Assembly: GCF_000183545.2 (NCBI RefSeq)
Contig: NZ_JH976535.1
Coordinates: 2,047,837 to 2,111,836 of the forward strand
DNA: 64,000 nt
Direction of reading: 5' to 3'
DNA from: Thermaerobacter subterraneus DSM 13965
Lineage (GTDB): Bacteria; Bacillota; Sulfobacillia; Thermaerobacterales; Thermaerobacteraceae
Shown piece by piece: positions 18,436-25,528 of this stretch (position 1 is its first letter; each line of letters starts with the position of its first letter). A model generated the notes under the pieces. The model did not search any database and was not told where the DNA came from. It was given only the letters and a program-made list of their open reading frames with translations. The position numbers and the translations under genes were made by a program.

Positions 18436-19119
18436 TCAAGGCGTGACGGTGAGTTCGGCCACCATGCCCTCTTCCACGTGGCTTACGGCGTGCTCGCCCT
18501 CACCCTCGACGATGTTGCAGATCAGTAGGTAGCGGCCCGGCTGCAGGGTGAAGAGCCCCGAGGCCTGGGTACCGGCGGCGAAGGCCTCCACCTCGCCGAT
18601 CATCTCCACCTGGTCCTCGGGCACCCGGCCGTCCACCACGGGCAGTTCCTCCGGCCCGGCATCGGACCGGACGATGACCAGCTCGTGGGGATGCTCGGGG
18701 CCGGCGTTGGTCACCAGGAAGTAGACCTGACCGGCCTTGACCTCCGCCGGTTCGACCTCGATGGCCCACTCCTTCAGGGTGACGTTGACCTGGGCGGCGC
18801 CGGCCGGCTTGGGCTCCACGTGACCCGCCGCGGCGCCGCTGTGGGTATGGGTGCCGGAGACGCTGCCGCTGTGGGTGCCGGAGCTGCTCCCGCTGTGGGT
18901 GCCCGACCCGCTGCCCGAGTGGGTCCCGGTGCCCGAGCCCGACACCGACGGGGTCGAGCTCTCCGGGTCCACCGACACGGTCCCCGGCCGGTCTTCCCCG
19001 CGGCCACAGGCCGCCAGCACCACGACCGTCAGGACCAGCACCGCCGCCAGGGCGGCCCGCCCCAGCCAGGCCCGGCGGCCAGGCCGGTGCCCGCCCGGGC
19101 GCCCGTCATGTACCGTCAT
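18436..19119 (-). CDS. Cupredoxin-like lipoprotein with a His-rich repeat linker
   Basis: A 227-residue exported lipoprotein (lipobox LAAC, Cys38). Residues 61-95 are a Ser/Gly linker with repeated GTHSGS units carrying five histidines. Residues 108-227 form a plastocyanin/sulfocyanin-like fold: HPHELVI supplies His143/His145, and the ligand loop holds Cys201, His214 and Met219. The Cys-to-His spacing is 12 residues, longer than the usual four or so. It may handle copper or electrons outside the membrane and sits in one unit with iron uptake. Start ATG 19119 follows AAGGAGGG. Confidence 0.8.
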   Translation of the reverse strand: MTVHDGRPGGHRPGRRAWLGRAALAAVLVLTVVVLAACGRGEDRPGTVSVDPESSTPSVSGSGTGTHSGSGSGTHSGSSSGTHSGSVSGTHTHSGAAAGHVEPKPAGAAQVNVTLKEWAIEVEPAEVKAGQVYFLVTNAGPEHPHELVIVRSDAGPEELPVVDGRVPEDQVEMIGEVEAFAAGTQASGLFTLQPGRYLLICNIVEGEGEHAVSHVEEGMVAELTVTP

Positions 19120-19416
19120 GGAACCACCCTCCTTGCGGGCCCTCCGGCCCGCTGGTGTGCCTGCTGGCGATACCTCAGGTGATGTCTCCGGGCGGTGGCC
19201 GGGCGGGCCACCCCCCGGTGAACCGCCCCCGCCGGCCTCCCGGCGGGCTGGGCGGGCCCCTGCCCGTCCCCCGCTTTCCGCCCCTCCTCGCCGCCCCCAC
19301 CGCTGCCCGCCTGGCGCTGGCCGGCTCGGGCTGCAGCACCCGGCTCCCCCGAGGCTGGCCGCGAGCCCGCCCTCCTCCGCCCGGCGTCTCCAGTGGCCTG
19401 CGCCGGCACCACGGCC

Positions 19417-20244
19417 TCACCCCGTGCGGCCCGCGGGCCGGACCAGCTCCGGGGCCGCCGGCCCCTGTCCCGGCGCCACCCCCTGGCCCCGGGCCCGTGA
19501 CACGGGCGGGCCCAGCCTCGGCAGCCGCCCTGGCACCGGCTCCACCGGCAGGCGCAGCTCCCGCACCATGGCGGGGAGCACCCGGCGGGCGTAGTCGCGG
19601 AAGCGGACGAAGGACTGGCCCGTGGATCGGAACTGGTAGTGGATGGGCACCTCGGCCAGGCGGAAGCCCTGGCGCAGAAGGTTGAGATTCATCACCTGGG
19701 CGTAGTTGTAGTCGTGGACGATCCGGCAGCGGCGGAGCGCGGGCCGGCTGAAGGCCCGCAGCCCCGTCTGGCCGTCGCTGATCCAGCGGCGCAGGATCAG
19801 GGCCTGCAGCAGGGTGAAGGCGTAGTTGCCCAGCCGCCGGTACCAGCGCATGCCCCGGATGCGCCCGCGAAAGCGGGAACCCAGCACGTAATCGGCCCGG
19901 CCTGCCATGATGGGCGCCAGCACGTCCGGAATGGCCTCGGGCGGGTACTCGCCGTCGGCGTCGATCATCACTGCCGCCCCGGCACCCAGGCGGTAGGCCA
20001 GGCGCAGGGCCTGCCGCACGGTGTAGCCCAGGCCGCGATTGCGGGGATGCCGCACCACCAGGTCCGCCCCCGCGGCCCGGGCCACCTGGGCCGTGCCGTC
20101 GGTCGAGCCGTCGTCCAGCACCAGGACCAGGGTCTCCCATCCCGGCCAGGCAGGCCGCGGGATCCGTCGGATCACCTGGCCGATGGCCGCCGCCTCGTTG
20201 TAGGCCGGGAGGAACACCACCACCAGCCGCCGCCCGGGGGTCAT
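19417..20244 (-). CDS. Family 2 glycosyltransferase (polyprenol-phosphate sugar synthase-like)
   Basis: A 275-residue soluble GT-A enzyme: VVFLPAYNEA at the N-terminus, LDDGSTDGT, the metal-binding DADGEYPPE near residue 90, and GSRFRGR with the acceptor-side GNYAF. This pattern fits polyprenyl-phosphate mannose/glucose synthases, which would feed a lipid-linked sugar to the GT-C enzyme at 15277. The C-terminal 30 residues are Gly/Pro-rich. ATG 20244 lacks a good Shine-Dalgarno; GTG 20250 is an alternative. The acceptor is not deducible. Confidence 0.85.
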   Translation of the reverse strand: MTPGRRLVVVFLPAYNEAAAIGQVIRRIPRPAWPGWETLVLVLDDGSTDGTAQVARAAGADLVVRHPRNRGLGYTVRQALRLAYRLGAGAAVMIDADGEYPPEAIPDVLAPIMAGRADYVLGSRFRGRIRGMRWYRRLGNYAFTLLQALILRRWISDGQTGLRAFSRPALRRCRIVHDYNYAQVMNLNLLRQGFRLAEVPIHYQFRSTGQSFVRFRDYARRVLPAMVRELRLPVEPVPGRLPRLGPPVSRARGQGVAPGQGPAAPELVRPAGRTG

Positions 20245-20453
20245 GCCGGCCACGCCTGGGGGCCGGTGGCCACGCCCCCGGGCTGCGCGCCGGCCCCGGG
20301 CTGCGGGCCGGCCGCGGACCGCTCCCGGCCCGCAGCCCGGCCGGGCGGTGGCATCCCCTGCCCCGCCGGCAGAGAGCCCAAGCCGTGCCCACCGGCCGGT
20401 TCGTCCCGGGAGATGCACCTGGCCGGTTCGGGCCGGCGGATGCCCTCGTTCCC

Positions 20454-21992
20454 TCACAGGGCGGCCCTCCCCTCGGCGGCGAAGTAGCGGTCGAGGTCCG
20501 CGGCCAGGTCGGGGGCACTCGGATCCAGCGCCTCCTCCAGCACGGGCCCCCGGGCCCGGGCGGGCAGGGGGAGGCCCAGCAGGTGCGTCAGCGTTGCGGC
20601 CACCGACACGATGCTGTGGTGCCGTTCGCTGCGCCGGTCCCGGGCCACGTTCCGCCCCACCAGGAAGAAGGGCACCCACCGCTCCCCCTCGCCCAGGTGG
20701 CCGTGGCCGCCGATGCCGTCCCCCTGGCCGTGGTCGGCACAGATCAGGAAGGTGGCGTCCCGGGTGTAGCCGTGGCGGTGCATCCAGGCGAAGAAGGCCT
20801 CGATGTGGGCGTCGGCCTCGCGGATGCGCTGCAGGTATTCCGGGTAATGCACGCCCCGGGCATGGCCGGTCTGGTCGGTGGCGATCAGCTGGACGACCAG
20901 CAAATCCGGGTCGTCCCGCTGGAGGATCTCCCGGGCCGCGGCCATGATGTTGCCGTCCACCTCGTCGCCGTTCTGCACGCTGGTGATGGCCCGCACGTGG
21001 TCGCCGAAGGCGTCGATCAGGTGGGCGATCCCCAGCAGGACGCCCTTGCGGCCGTGGCGCGCCAGCACGTCGAAGGCGCTCTCGACCCGCACGCCCAGGC
21101 GCAGCACCAGGTTGCTGGTGATGCCGTGCTCCCTGGGGTAGGTGCCCGTGAACATCGAGCTGAAGCAGACCACCGTCCGAGCAGGATAGACCGTCTCCAT
21201 CCGGTCGAACCGGGTCCCCCGGGCCGCCAGCCAGTCCAGGAAGGGGGTCTCGGCCCGCTCCAGCTTGTCCTTGCGGCACCCGTCGATGACGATGACCACC
21301 ACCCGCTGCGACGGCTGCGGCAGCGGCGGGGGCACCGGGGCGTAGTCCGGGTACTCGGCCGGCCGCCAGTTGAACCCCAGCCGGTGGACCACCGCCCCGT
21401 AGGCCGCCACCGCCAGGGCGAAGAGGAACACGGGCAGGAGGTCCTCCATGCGCCCCGCCGCGGCGGCGGAGGCGGTGCCCGGTCTTGCCAGCAGGTGGTG
21501 CCACACCGCCAGGGTGAGGAAGGACTTGGGCAGCTGTTCCTGGGCGTTGCCGCTGGTGGAATCGGCGTTCTTGAGGACGAGCTTCCAGAAGCGGAGGAAG
21601 TTCCAAAGGGTCGTGCCGGTGCGCAGGTGGTAGTAGATCGTTCCCCAGACGATGACGGTGAAGAAGAAGTACAGCCCGGCCGACAGGACCACCGCGGCGG
21701 CCGGCGGCCAGCCGAAGAACAGGCCGAAAGCCAGCAGCGGCGGCCAGAGGAACCAGCGCAGGTGCAGGGGGAAGTCCCAGCGGATGTAGGCCAGCACCAG
21801 GGGCAGGCTGGCCAGCAGGGCCAAAGCCAGACCCGTCCCGCCCCCCGCCAGGGCGCCCCGGCGCCAGGCCGGGTCGGCCGCCACCAGAACCGCCAGCAGG
21901 CCCAGGTTGAAGATCGGGTAGAAGCTCTTGCCCTCGTTGAGCAGGTTCCAGCCGCGGGCTGCGATGACCTCAAAGGCCGATGCCGCTTTCAC
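20454..21992 (-). CDS. Alkaline-phosphatase-superfamily membrane phosphodiesterase
   Basis: A 512-residue protein with about six membrane helices in the first 200 residues and an extracytoplasmic nucleotide pyrophosphatase/phosphodiesterase-like domain after them. VVVIVIDGCRKDKLE opens the domain with the first metal Asp; ARTVVCFSSMFTG supplies a Ser/Thr nucleophile region; ICADHGQGDGIGGHGH gives the Asp-His metal ligands. It probably cleaves a phosphoester of a lipid or cell-wall polymer. Start GTG 21992 follows GGAGG by seven bases. It heads a minus-strand block and has its own promoter at 22072-22100. Confidence 0.8.
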   Translation of the reverse strand: MKAASAFEVIAARGWNLLNEGKSFYPIFNLGLLAVLVAADPAWRRGALAGGGTGLALALLASLPLVLAYIRWDFPLHLRWFLWPPLLAFGLFFGWPPAAAVVLSAGLYFFFTVIVWGTIYYHLRTGTTLWNFLRFWKLVLKNADSTSGNAQEQLPKSFLTLAVWHHLLARPGTASAAAAGRMEDLLPVFLFALAVAAYGAVVHRLGFNWRPAEYPDYAPVPPPLPQPSQRVVVIVIDGCRKDKLERAETPFLDWLAARGTRFDRMETVYPARTVVCFSSMFTGTYPREHGITSNLVLRLGVRVESAFDVLARHGRKGVLLGIAHLIDAFGDHVRAITSVQNGDEVDGNIMAAAREILQRDDPDLLVVQLIATDQTGHARGVHYPEYLQRIREADAHIEAFFAWMHRHGYTRDATFLICADHGQGDGIGGHGHLGEGERWVPFFLVGRNVARDRRSERHHSIVSVAATLTHLLGLPLPARARGPVLEEALDPSAPDLAADLDRYFAAEGRAAL

Positions 21993-22037
21993 GGGCACGC
22001 CTCCACTCCGGTCGCGTTGCGCAGGAGGTCGGTTTTT

Positions 22038-22054
22038 GAAAATGAGTGTCAATA
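22038..22054. promoter_or_regulatory. Second Fur-box-like operator
   Basis: GAAAATGAGTGTCAATA on the plus strand matches 12 of 17 bases of the element at 15261-15277, sharing GARAATG-N2-TNTCAAT. It lies at about +11 to +27 relative to the predicted start of transcription of the phosphodiesterase gene, a typical repressor position. Fur binding is inferred. Confidence 0.45.
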
Positions 22055-22071
22055 ATGGTGACCCGCGGCCA

Positions 22072-22100
22072 AGTATAACGGCCGCCGCCCGGGGCGTCAA
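22072..22100 (-). promoter_or_regulatory. Strong sigma-A type promoter
   Basis: On the minus strand TTGACG (22100-22095), 17 bp, then TATACT (22077-22072): 5/6 and 5/6 matches. The start would be near 22065, giving a leader of about 70 bases for the phosphodiesterase gene, with the Fur-like element inside it. Confidence 0.8.
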
Positions 22101-22148
22101 GACGAGCGGGGCCGGATTTCAGGGCAAAGGAAGCAAGCAAAGCAAAAC

Positions 22149-22188
22149 CAGGCGGGGCCGGGACGCCGCAGCGTCCCGGCCCCGCCTG
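22149..22188 (-). terminator. Intrinsic terminator of the amidase gene
   Basis: A perfect 18-bp GC stem with a CGCA loop (arms 22149-22166 and 22171-22188). On the minus strand it is followed by GGTTTTGCTTTGCTT, so it ends transcripts coming from the amidase gene, about 230 bases after its stop. Confidence 0.75.
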
Positions 22189-22420
22189 TGGTCTCCGGGC
22201 TCCCTCTCGCCGGTTGCGATGAAACGGAACCGCTGGGCACTGCCGGGCGGAGGCGCCACCCCCTGCCGGCCGGCGCCGGGCGCGTCCCGCCGCCGGCGGC
22301 CGGATTGGCCCACGGGTCGCGTGCAACCGCCGGGCCCCATCCCACCGCCGGCCGCAGGCGCCACGCCCCGGGTCGGGTCCAGCCGCCGGTCGCCAGGGGC
22401 TCCGGTCCTCCCGGCGCCCC
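22189..22420. other. Gene-free stretch between amidase stop and its terminator
   Basis: With the terminator and promoter just beyond it, this forms a gap of over 400 bp (21993-22420). The 232 bases here are GC-rich low-complexity sequence; I see no gene, repeat or regulatory site that I can support. Confidence 0.5.
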
Positions 22421-24280
22421 TCACCCCCGCAGGGGGCCCCGGGCCCGTTCCAGGGCCGCGCCGACCCGCAGGACCGTGGCCTCGTCGAAGGCCCGGCCCG
22501 CGATCTGGATGGCCAGGGGCAGCCCGCTGGGGCCGATGGCCACCGGCACCGACAGCACCGGCTGGCCCGTGACGTTGAAGGGCGCCGTCAGCCGGATCAG
22601 CGCCTCGGGCACCGGCTCGGCGCCGGCACCCTCGGGCTGCCACGTGGCCTGCCCCAGCCGCGGCGCCGGGATGGGCAGGGTGGGCGCCACCAGCACATGG
22701 CAGCGCGCCATCACCGCCGCCGCCCGGCGGGCCAGCTCGGTCCGCAGCCGCTGGGCCAGCAGGTAGTCCCGGGCCAGGAGGAACTGGCCCAGCTCGAACC
22801 GGACCCGCACCTCCCGGCTGTAGTCCCCGCCCTGCCGTGCCAGGGTGGCCGCATGGTAGGCGCCCCCCTCGGCCAGGGCCAGCAGGCGGTTCACCAGGGT
22901 CAGCACCCCGGCGGCGGGAAAGTCCCCTTCGCCGGGACCCGTTCCTCCGATCTCCACCAGCTCGGCCCCCATGGCCTGCAGGTGCCGGAGGGCGGCGGCG
23001 AAGGCCTGCTCGACCTCCGGGTGGATCCGGTCGCGGGCCCAGGCGGCCAGCACCCCCACCCGCACGCCCCCCAGGTCCCCGGCGGCCCCCGCTGCCGCGG
23101 CCTCGACCAGGCCCTGGGCGGTGGCGGGCACGGTGGCCGGATCCAGGGGATCGGGTCCGGCCAGGACCTCCAGCACCCGGGCGGCGTCGGCCACGGTGCC
23201 CGCCAGGGGCCCGGTATGGTCCAGGGACCAGCTGAGGGGCACGGTGCCGTGCCGGCTCACCCGGCCGTAGGTGGGCTTGAGTCCCACGGTGCCGCAGGCG
23301 GCGGCGGGAATCCGGATGGAGCCGCCGGTGTCGGTGCCCAGGGCCACGGGCAACAGGCCCGCCCCCACCACCGCACCGGAGCCGCCGCTGGACCCCCCCG
23401 CCGAGTGCTCCAGGTTCCACGGGTTGTGCACCGGGCCGTGGAAGGGCGTGTCGGTGGTGGCGCCGAAGGCGAACTCGTGGGTGGCCGTCTTGCCGACGAT
23501 CACGGCCCCCGCCGCCTCCAGCCGCCGGACCACCGTGGCGCTCTCCCGGGCCACGTGGCCGGCCCGGACCCGGGAGCCGGCCGTGGTGGGCACCCCGGCC
23601 AGGTCGATCAGGTCCTTCAGGGCCACGGGCACCCCGAAGAGGGGACCCGGACCGCCGCCGGCCCCATCCCCTGCCCCACCCCCGCCGCGCCGCCAGCGGG
23701 CCAGCTCCTCATCCCGGCGGCGGGCCGTGGCCAGGGCCTGTTCGGCCGTTACGGTGACGAAAGCGCGAAGGTCCCGGTCCAGGGTTTCCACCTGCTCGAG
23801 AACGGCCCGGGTGACCTCCTCGACCCCCATCCGGCCGCGGCGGAAGGCTTCGACCAGTTCCCCCGCGCTCACCCCGGCCAACGGCCCGCCGGCCATGACC
23901 CGCCGGCCGGGGGCCGCCCAGGACCCGGTGGCCCGGGTGGAACGTTCCCGGTCCCCGCCTGCTGCCGCGCGCCCGGACCCGGTCCCGGCGCCTTCCGGCC
24001 CGGAAGGCGAAGCCACCGGGCGGGCCGCCCCGTAGCCCGTCCCGCCCGCCGTGCCCAGGCGTTCGAGGGTTTCGACCGGCAGGCCGGGGGCGGCATGGTA
24101 CGCGGGATGGCCGGGGTCGAAGGCGATGGCGGGCAGCGTCTCGCCCAGCACCTCCTCGCCGAAGGCCCGCAGGCGGGCGACGAGCCCCTCCAGGCGGGCG
24201 GCCGTCTCCCGGATCACCTCGTCCTCCACCGCGCCGCGGCCCAGGAGCTCTTCAGCCATGGAACGGACCAGCTCTTCCAA
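22421..24280 (-). CDS. Amidase-signature enzyme with an N-terminal helical extension
   Basis: About 619 residues. The amidase domain runs from about residue 135 to the end with the Ser-cisSer-Lys triad: Lys in VALKDLID, cis-Ser in AGGSSGGSG and nucleophile Ser in TDTGGSIRIPAA. Ahead of it, residues 1-70 form a separate helical unit (ELVRSMAEELLGRG through GETLPAIAFDP), joined by a Gly/Ala-rich linker. I favour one long protein: TTG 24280 has a GGGGGTG site, while the internal ATG before MAGGPLAG has none. The substrate is unknown; GatA is less likely because gatB and gatC are absent. Confidence 0.8.
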   Translation of the reverse strand: MEELVRSMAEELLGRGAVEDEVIRETAARLEGLVARLRAFGEEVLGETLPAIAFDPGHPAYHAAPGLPVETLERLGTAGGTGYGAARPVASPSGPEGAGTGSGRAAAGGDRERSTRATGSWAAPGRRVMAGGPLAGVSAGELVEAFRRGRMGVEEVTRAVLEQVETLDRDLRAFVTVTAEQALATARRRDEELARWRRGGGGAGDGAGGGPGPLFGVPVALKDLIDLAGVPTTAGSRVRAGHVARESATVVRRLEAAGAVIVGKTATHEFAFGATTDTPFHGPVHNPWNLEHSAGGSSGGSGAVVGAGLLPVALGTDTGGSIRIPAAACGTVGLKPTYGRVSRHGTVPLSWSLDHTGPLAGTVADAARVLEVLAGPDPLDPATVPATAQGLVEAAAAGAAGDLGGVRVGVLAAWARDRIHPEVEQAFAAALRHLQAMGAELVEIGGTGPGEGDFPAAGVLTLVNRLLALAEGGAYHAATLARQGGDYSREVRVRFELGQFLLARDYLLAQRLRTELARRAAAVMARCHVLVAPTLPIPAPRLGQATWQPEGAGAEPVPEALIRLTAPFNVTGQPVLSVPVAIGPSGLPLAIQIAGRAFDEATVLRVGAALERARGPLRG

Positions 24281-24366
24281 GAGGGCACCCCCTGTTGCCT
24301 TTGCTTTGCCGGGGATTTCGTGACGGGCCGGCCCGTCCCTACCCGGCCGCGGCAAGGGGCCGGGGG

Positions 24367-24416
24367 AAAAAACGGGGCGGGCCCGGCAGCCTGGGCTCGC
24401 CGCCGCCGGACCCGCC
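24367..24416 (-). terminator. Intrinsic terminator of hemQ
   Basis: A 12-bp stem with one G-U pair (arms 24376-24387 and 24405-24416) is followed on the minus strand by CCG and six T (24372-24367). It lies about 110 bases after the hemQ stop and separates it from the amidase gene. Confidence 0.8.
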
Positions 24417-24524
24417 GGAGGATGACCGCCTGGACCCAGGGGATGATGCCCGCGACCCGGGCGCGGTGGCGGTGGCGCCGAGGTGCGGGCCCGTGGGAGC
24501 GGCCCGAGACCCGGTTCAGCACCC

Positions 24525-25388
24525 TCAGCCGCCGGCCGCCTGGGCCCCCTCCCGGGCCCCCGCCGCCCCGGCCGCCGTCTCGGGGCTGAGGAAGCGCACC
24601 AGCTCGCCGGGCGCAAGGCGCACGCCCACGTAGAAGGGGCCGAACTCGCCGTAGCGGGCGCTGGCCTCGTCGAAGCGCATCTCGTAGACCACGCGCTTGA
24701 AGTCCACGGGGTCGTCGGCGAAGAGGGTGACGCCCCACTCCCAGTCGTCCAGCCCCACGGACCCGCTGATGATCTGGGTGACCCGGCCCGCATACTTGCG
24801 CCCGATGAGCCCGTGGCTGTGCATCAGGCGGCCGCGTTCTTCAAAGGGCAGGGTGTACCAGTTGTCGGCGCCGTCCCGCTTCTTGTTCATCGGGTAGAAG
24901 CAGGCGTGCCGGGCCGGGGGGATGGCGGGGTACAGGCGGGCGCGGACGAAGGGCTCCTGGCGCACGTCCCGCTCGGGACCGCCGGGTCCGGAGCGGTAAA
25001 AGCTGAGCTCCGTCACCGAGACGTAGGAGTACGCCGGCTCCAGATAGTCGCCCAGGGCCGTCCGGGCCAAGGCCGCCTCCAGCTCGCCCAGGTCGGCCAG
25101 GGCCGGGCGGAAGTGGAGCCACAGCAGGTCCGCCTTGTGGCCCACCACGCGATAGAGGGCGCTGGCCCCCTCGCCCGTGTCCCCTGCGGCCTCCACGTGC
25201 CGGAGGAACGCGGCCGCCTCGCGGGCAATCTGGGCCCGCCGGGCGGGATCCAGGGCTTTCCAGCGGCGCCAGTCCAGCCGCCGGAAATCGTGCAGGATGA
25301 ACCAGCCCTCCAGGGTGAAGGGCGGTGCATTCTGGGTCGACTGGGGGTTGGCGGAGTGATGGCTGGTTTCGGTTCCACCGGGGTGCAT
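24525..25388 (-). CDS. hemQ: Coproheme decarboxylase HemQ/ChdC (chlorite dismutase family)
   Basis: A 287-residue chlorite-dismutase-fold protein. NWYTLPFEERGRLMHSHG contains the Tyr expected to act as radical catalyst and the proximal heme His (in MHSHG), followed by KYAGRVTQIISGS. The distal Arg of true chlorite dismutases is not evident, so the heme-synthesis role is favoured. HemQ converts coproheme to protoheme in the Gram-positive pathway, which supports a Firmicute or Actinobacterial host. ATG 25388 has GAGGTGG six bases away; ATG 25394 is also possible. No other heme gene is adjacent. Confidence 0.93.
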   Translation of the reverse strand: MHPGGTETSHHSANPQSTQNAPPFTLEGWFILHDFRRLDWRRWKALDPARRAQIAREAAAFLRHVEAAGDTGEGASALYRVVGHKADLLWLHFRPALADLGELEAALARTALGDYLEPAYSYVSVTELSFYRSGPGGPERDVRQEPFVRARLYPAIPPARHACFYPMNKKRDGADNWYTLPFEERGRLMHSHGLIGRKYAGRVTQIISGSVGLDDWEWGVTLFADDPVDFKRVVYEMRFDEASARYGEFGPFYVGVRLAPGELVRFLSPETAAGAAGAREGAQAAGG

Positions 25389-25443
25389 GGGCATCCACCT
25401 CACCGCCACGAGCATGACAGAAGGCGCCGCAGGCTACAAGGGC

Positions 25444-25489
25444 GGCGGGGCCGGACCGGGCGGGCTGGGCCGCCCGGTCCGGCCCCGCC
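25444..25489. repeat. Perfect 20-bp inverted repeat (hairpin)
   Basis: Arms 25444-25463 and 25470-25489 are exactly complementary with loop GCTGGG. It lies between the rlmD stop and the hemQ start and may end rlmD transcripts, but neither side has a clear U-tract (GCCCTTGTAG on the minus strand). The arm GGCGGGGCCGG is shared with the terminator at 22149. Confidence 0.7.
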
Positions 25490-25528
25490 CTGCCCCCTTC
25501 CCCCCCCGTCCTCCAGGGTCCCCTGCCC

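Noticed and set aside
19417-21606. A 729-residue frame joining the glycosyltransferase to upstream sequence
   Set aside because: The upstream 454 codons are a shadow of the phosphodiesterase gene; the real protein begins at VVVFLPAYNEA near 20244.
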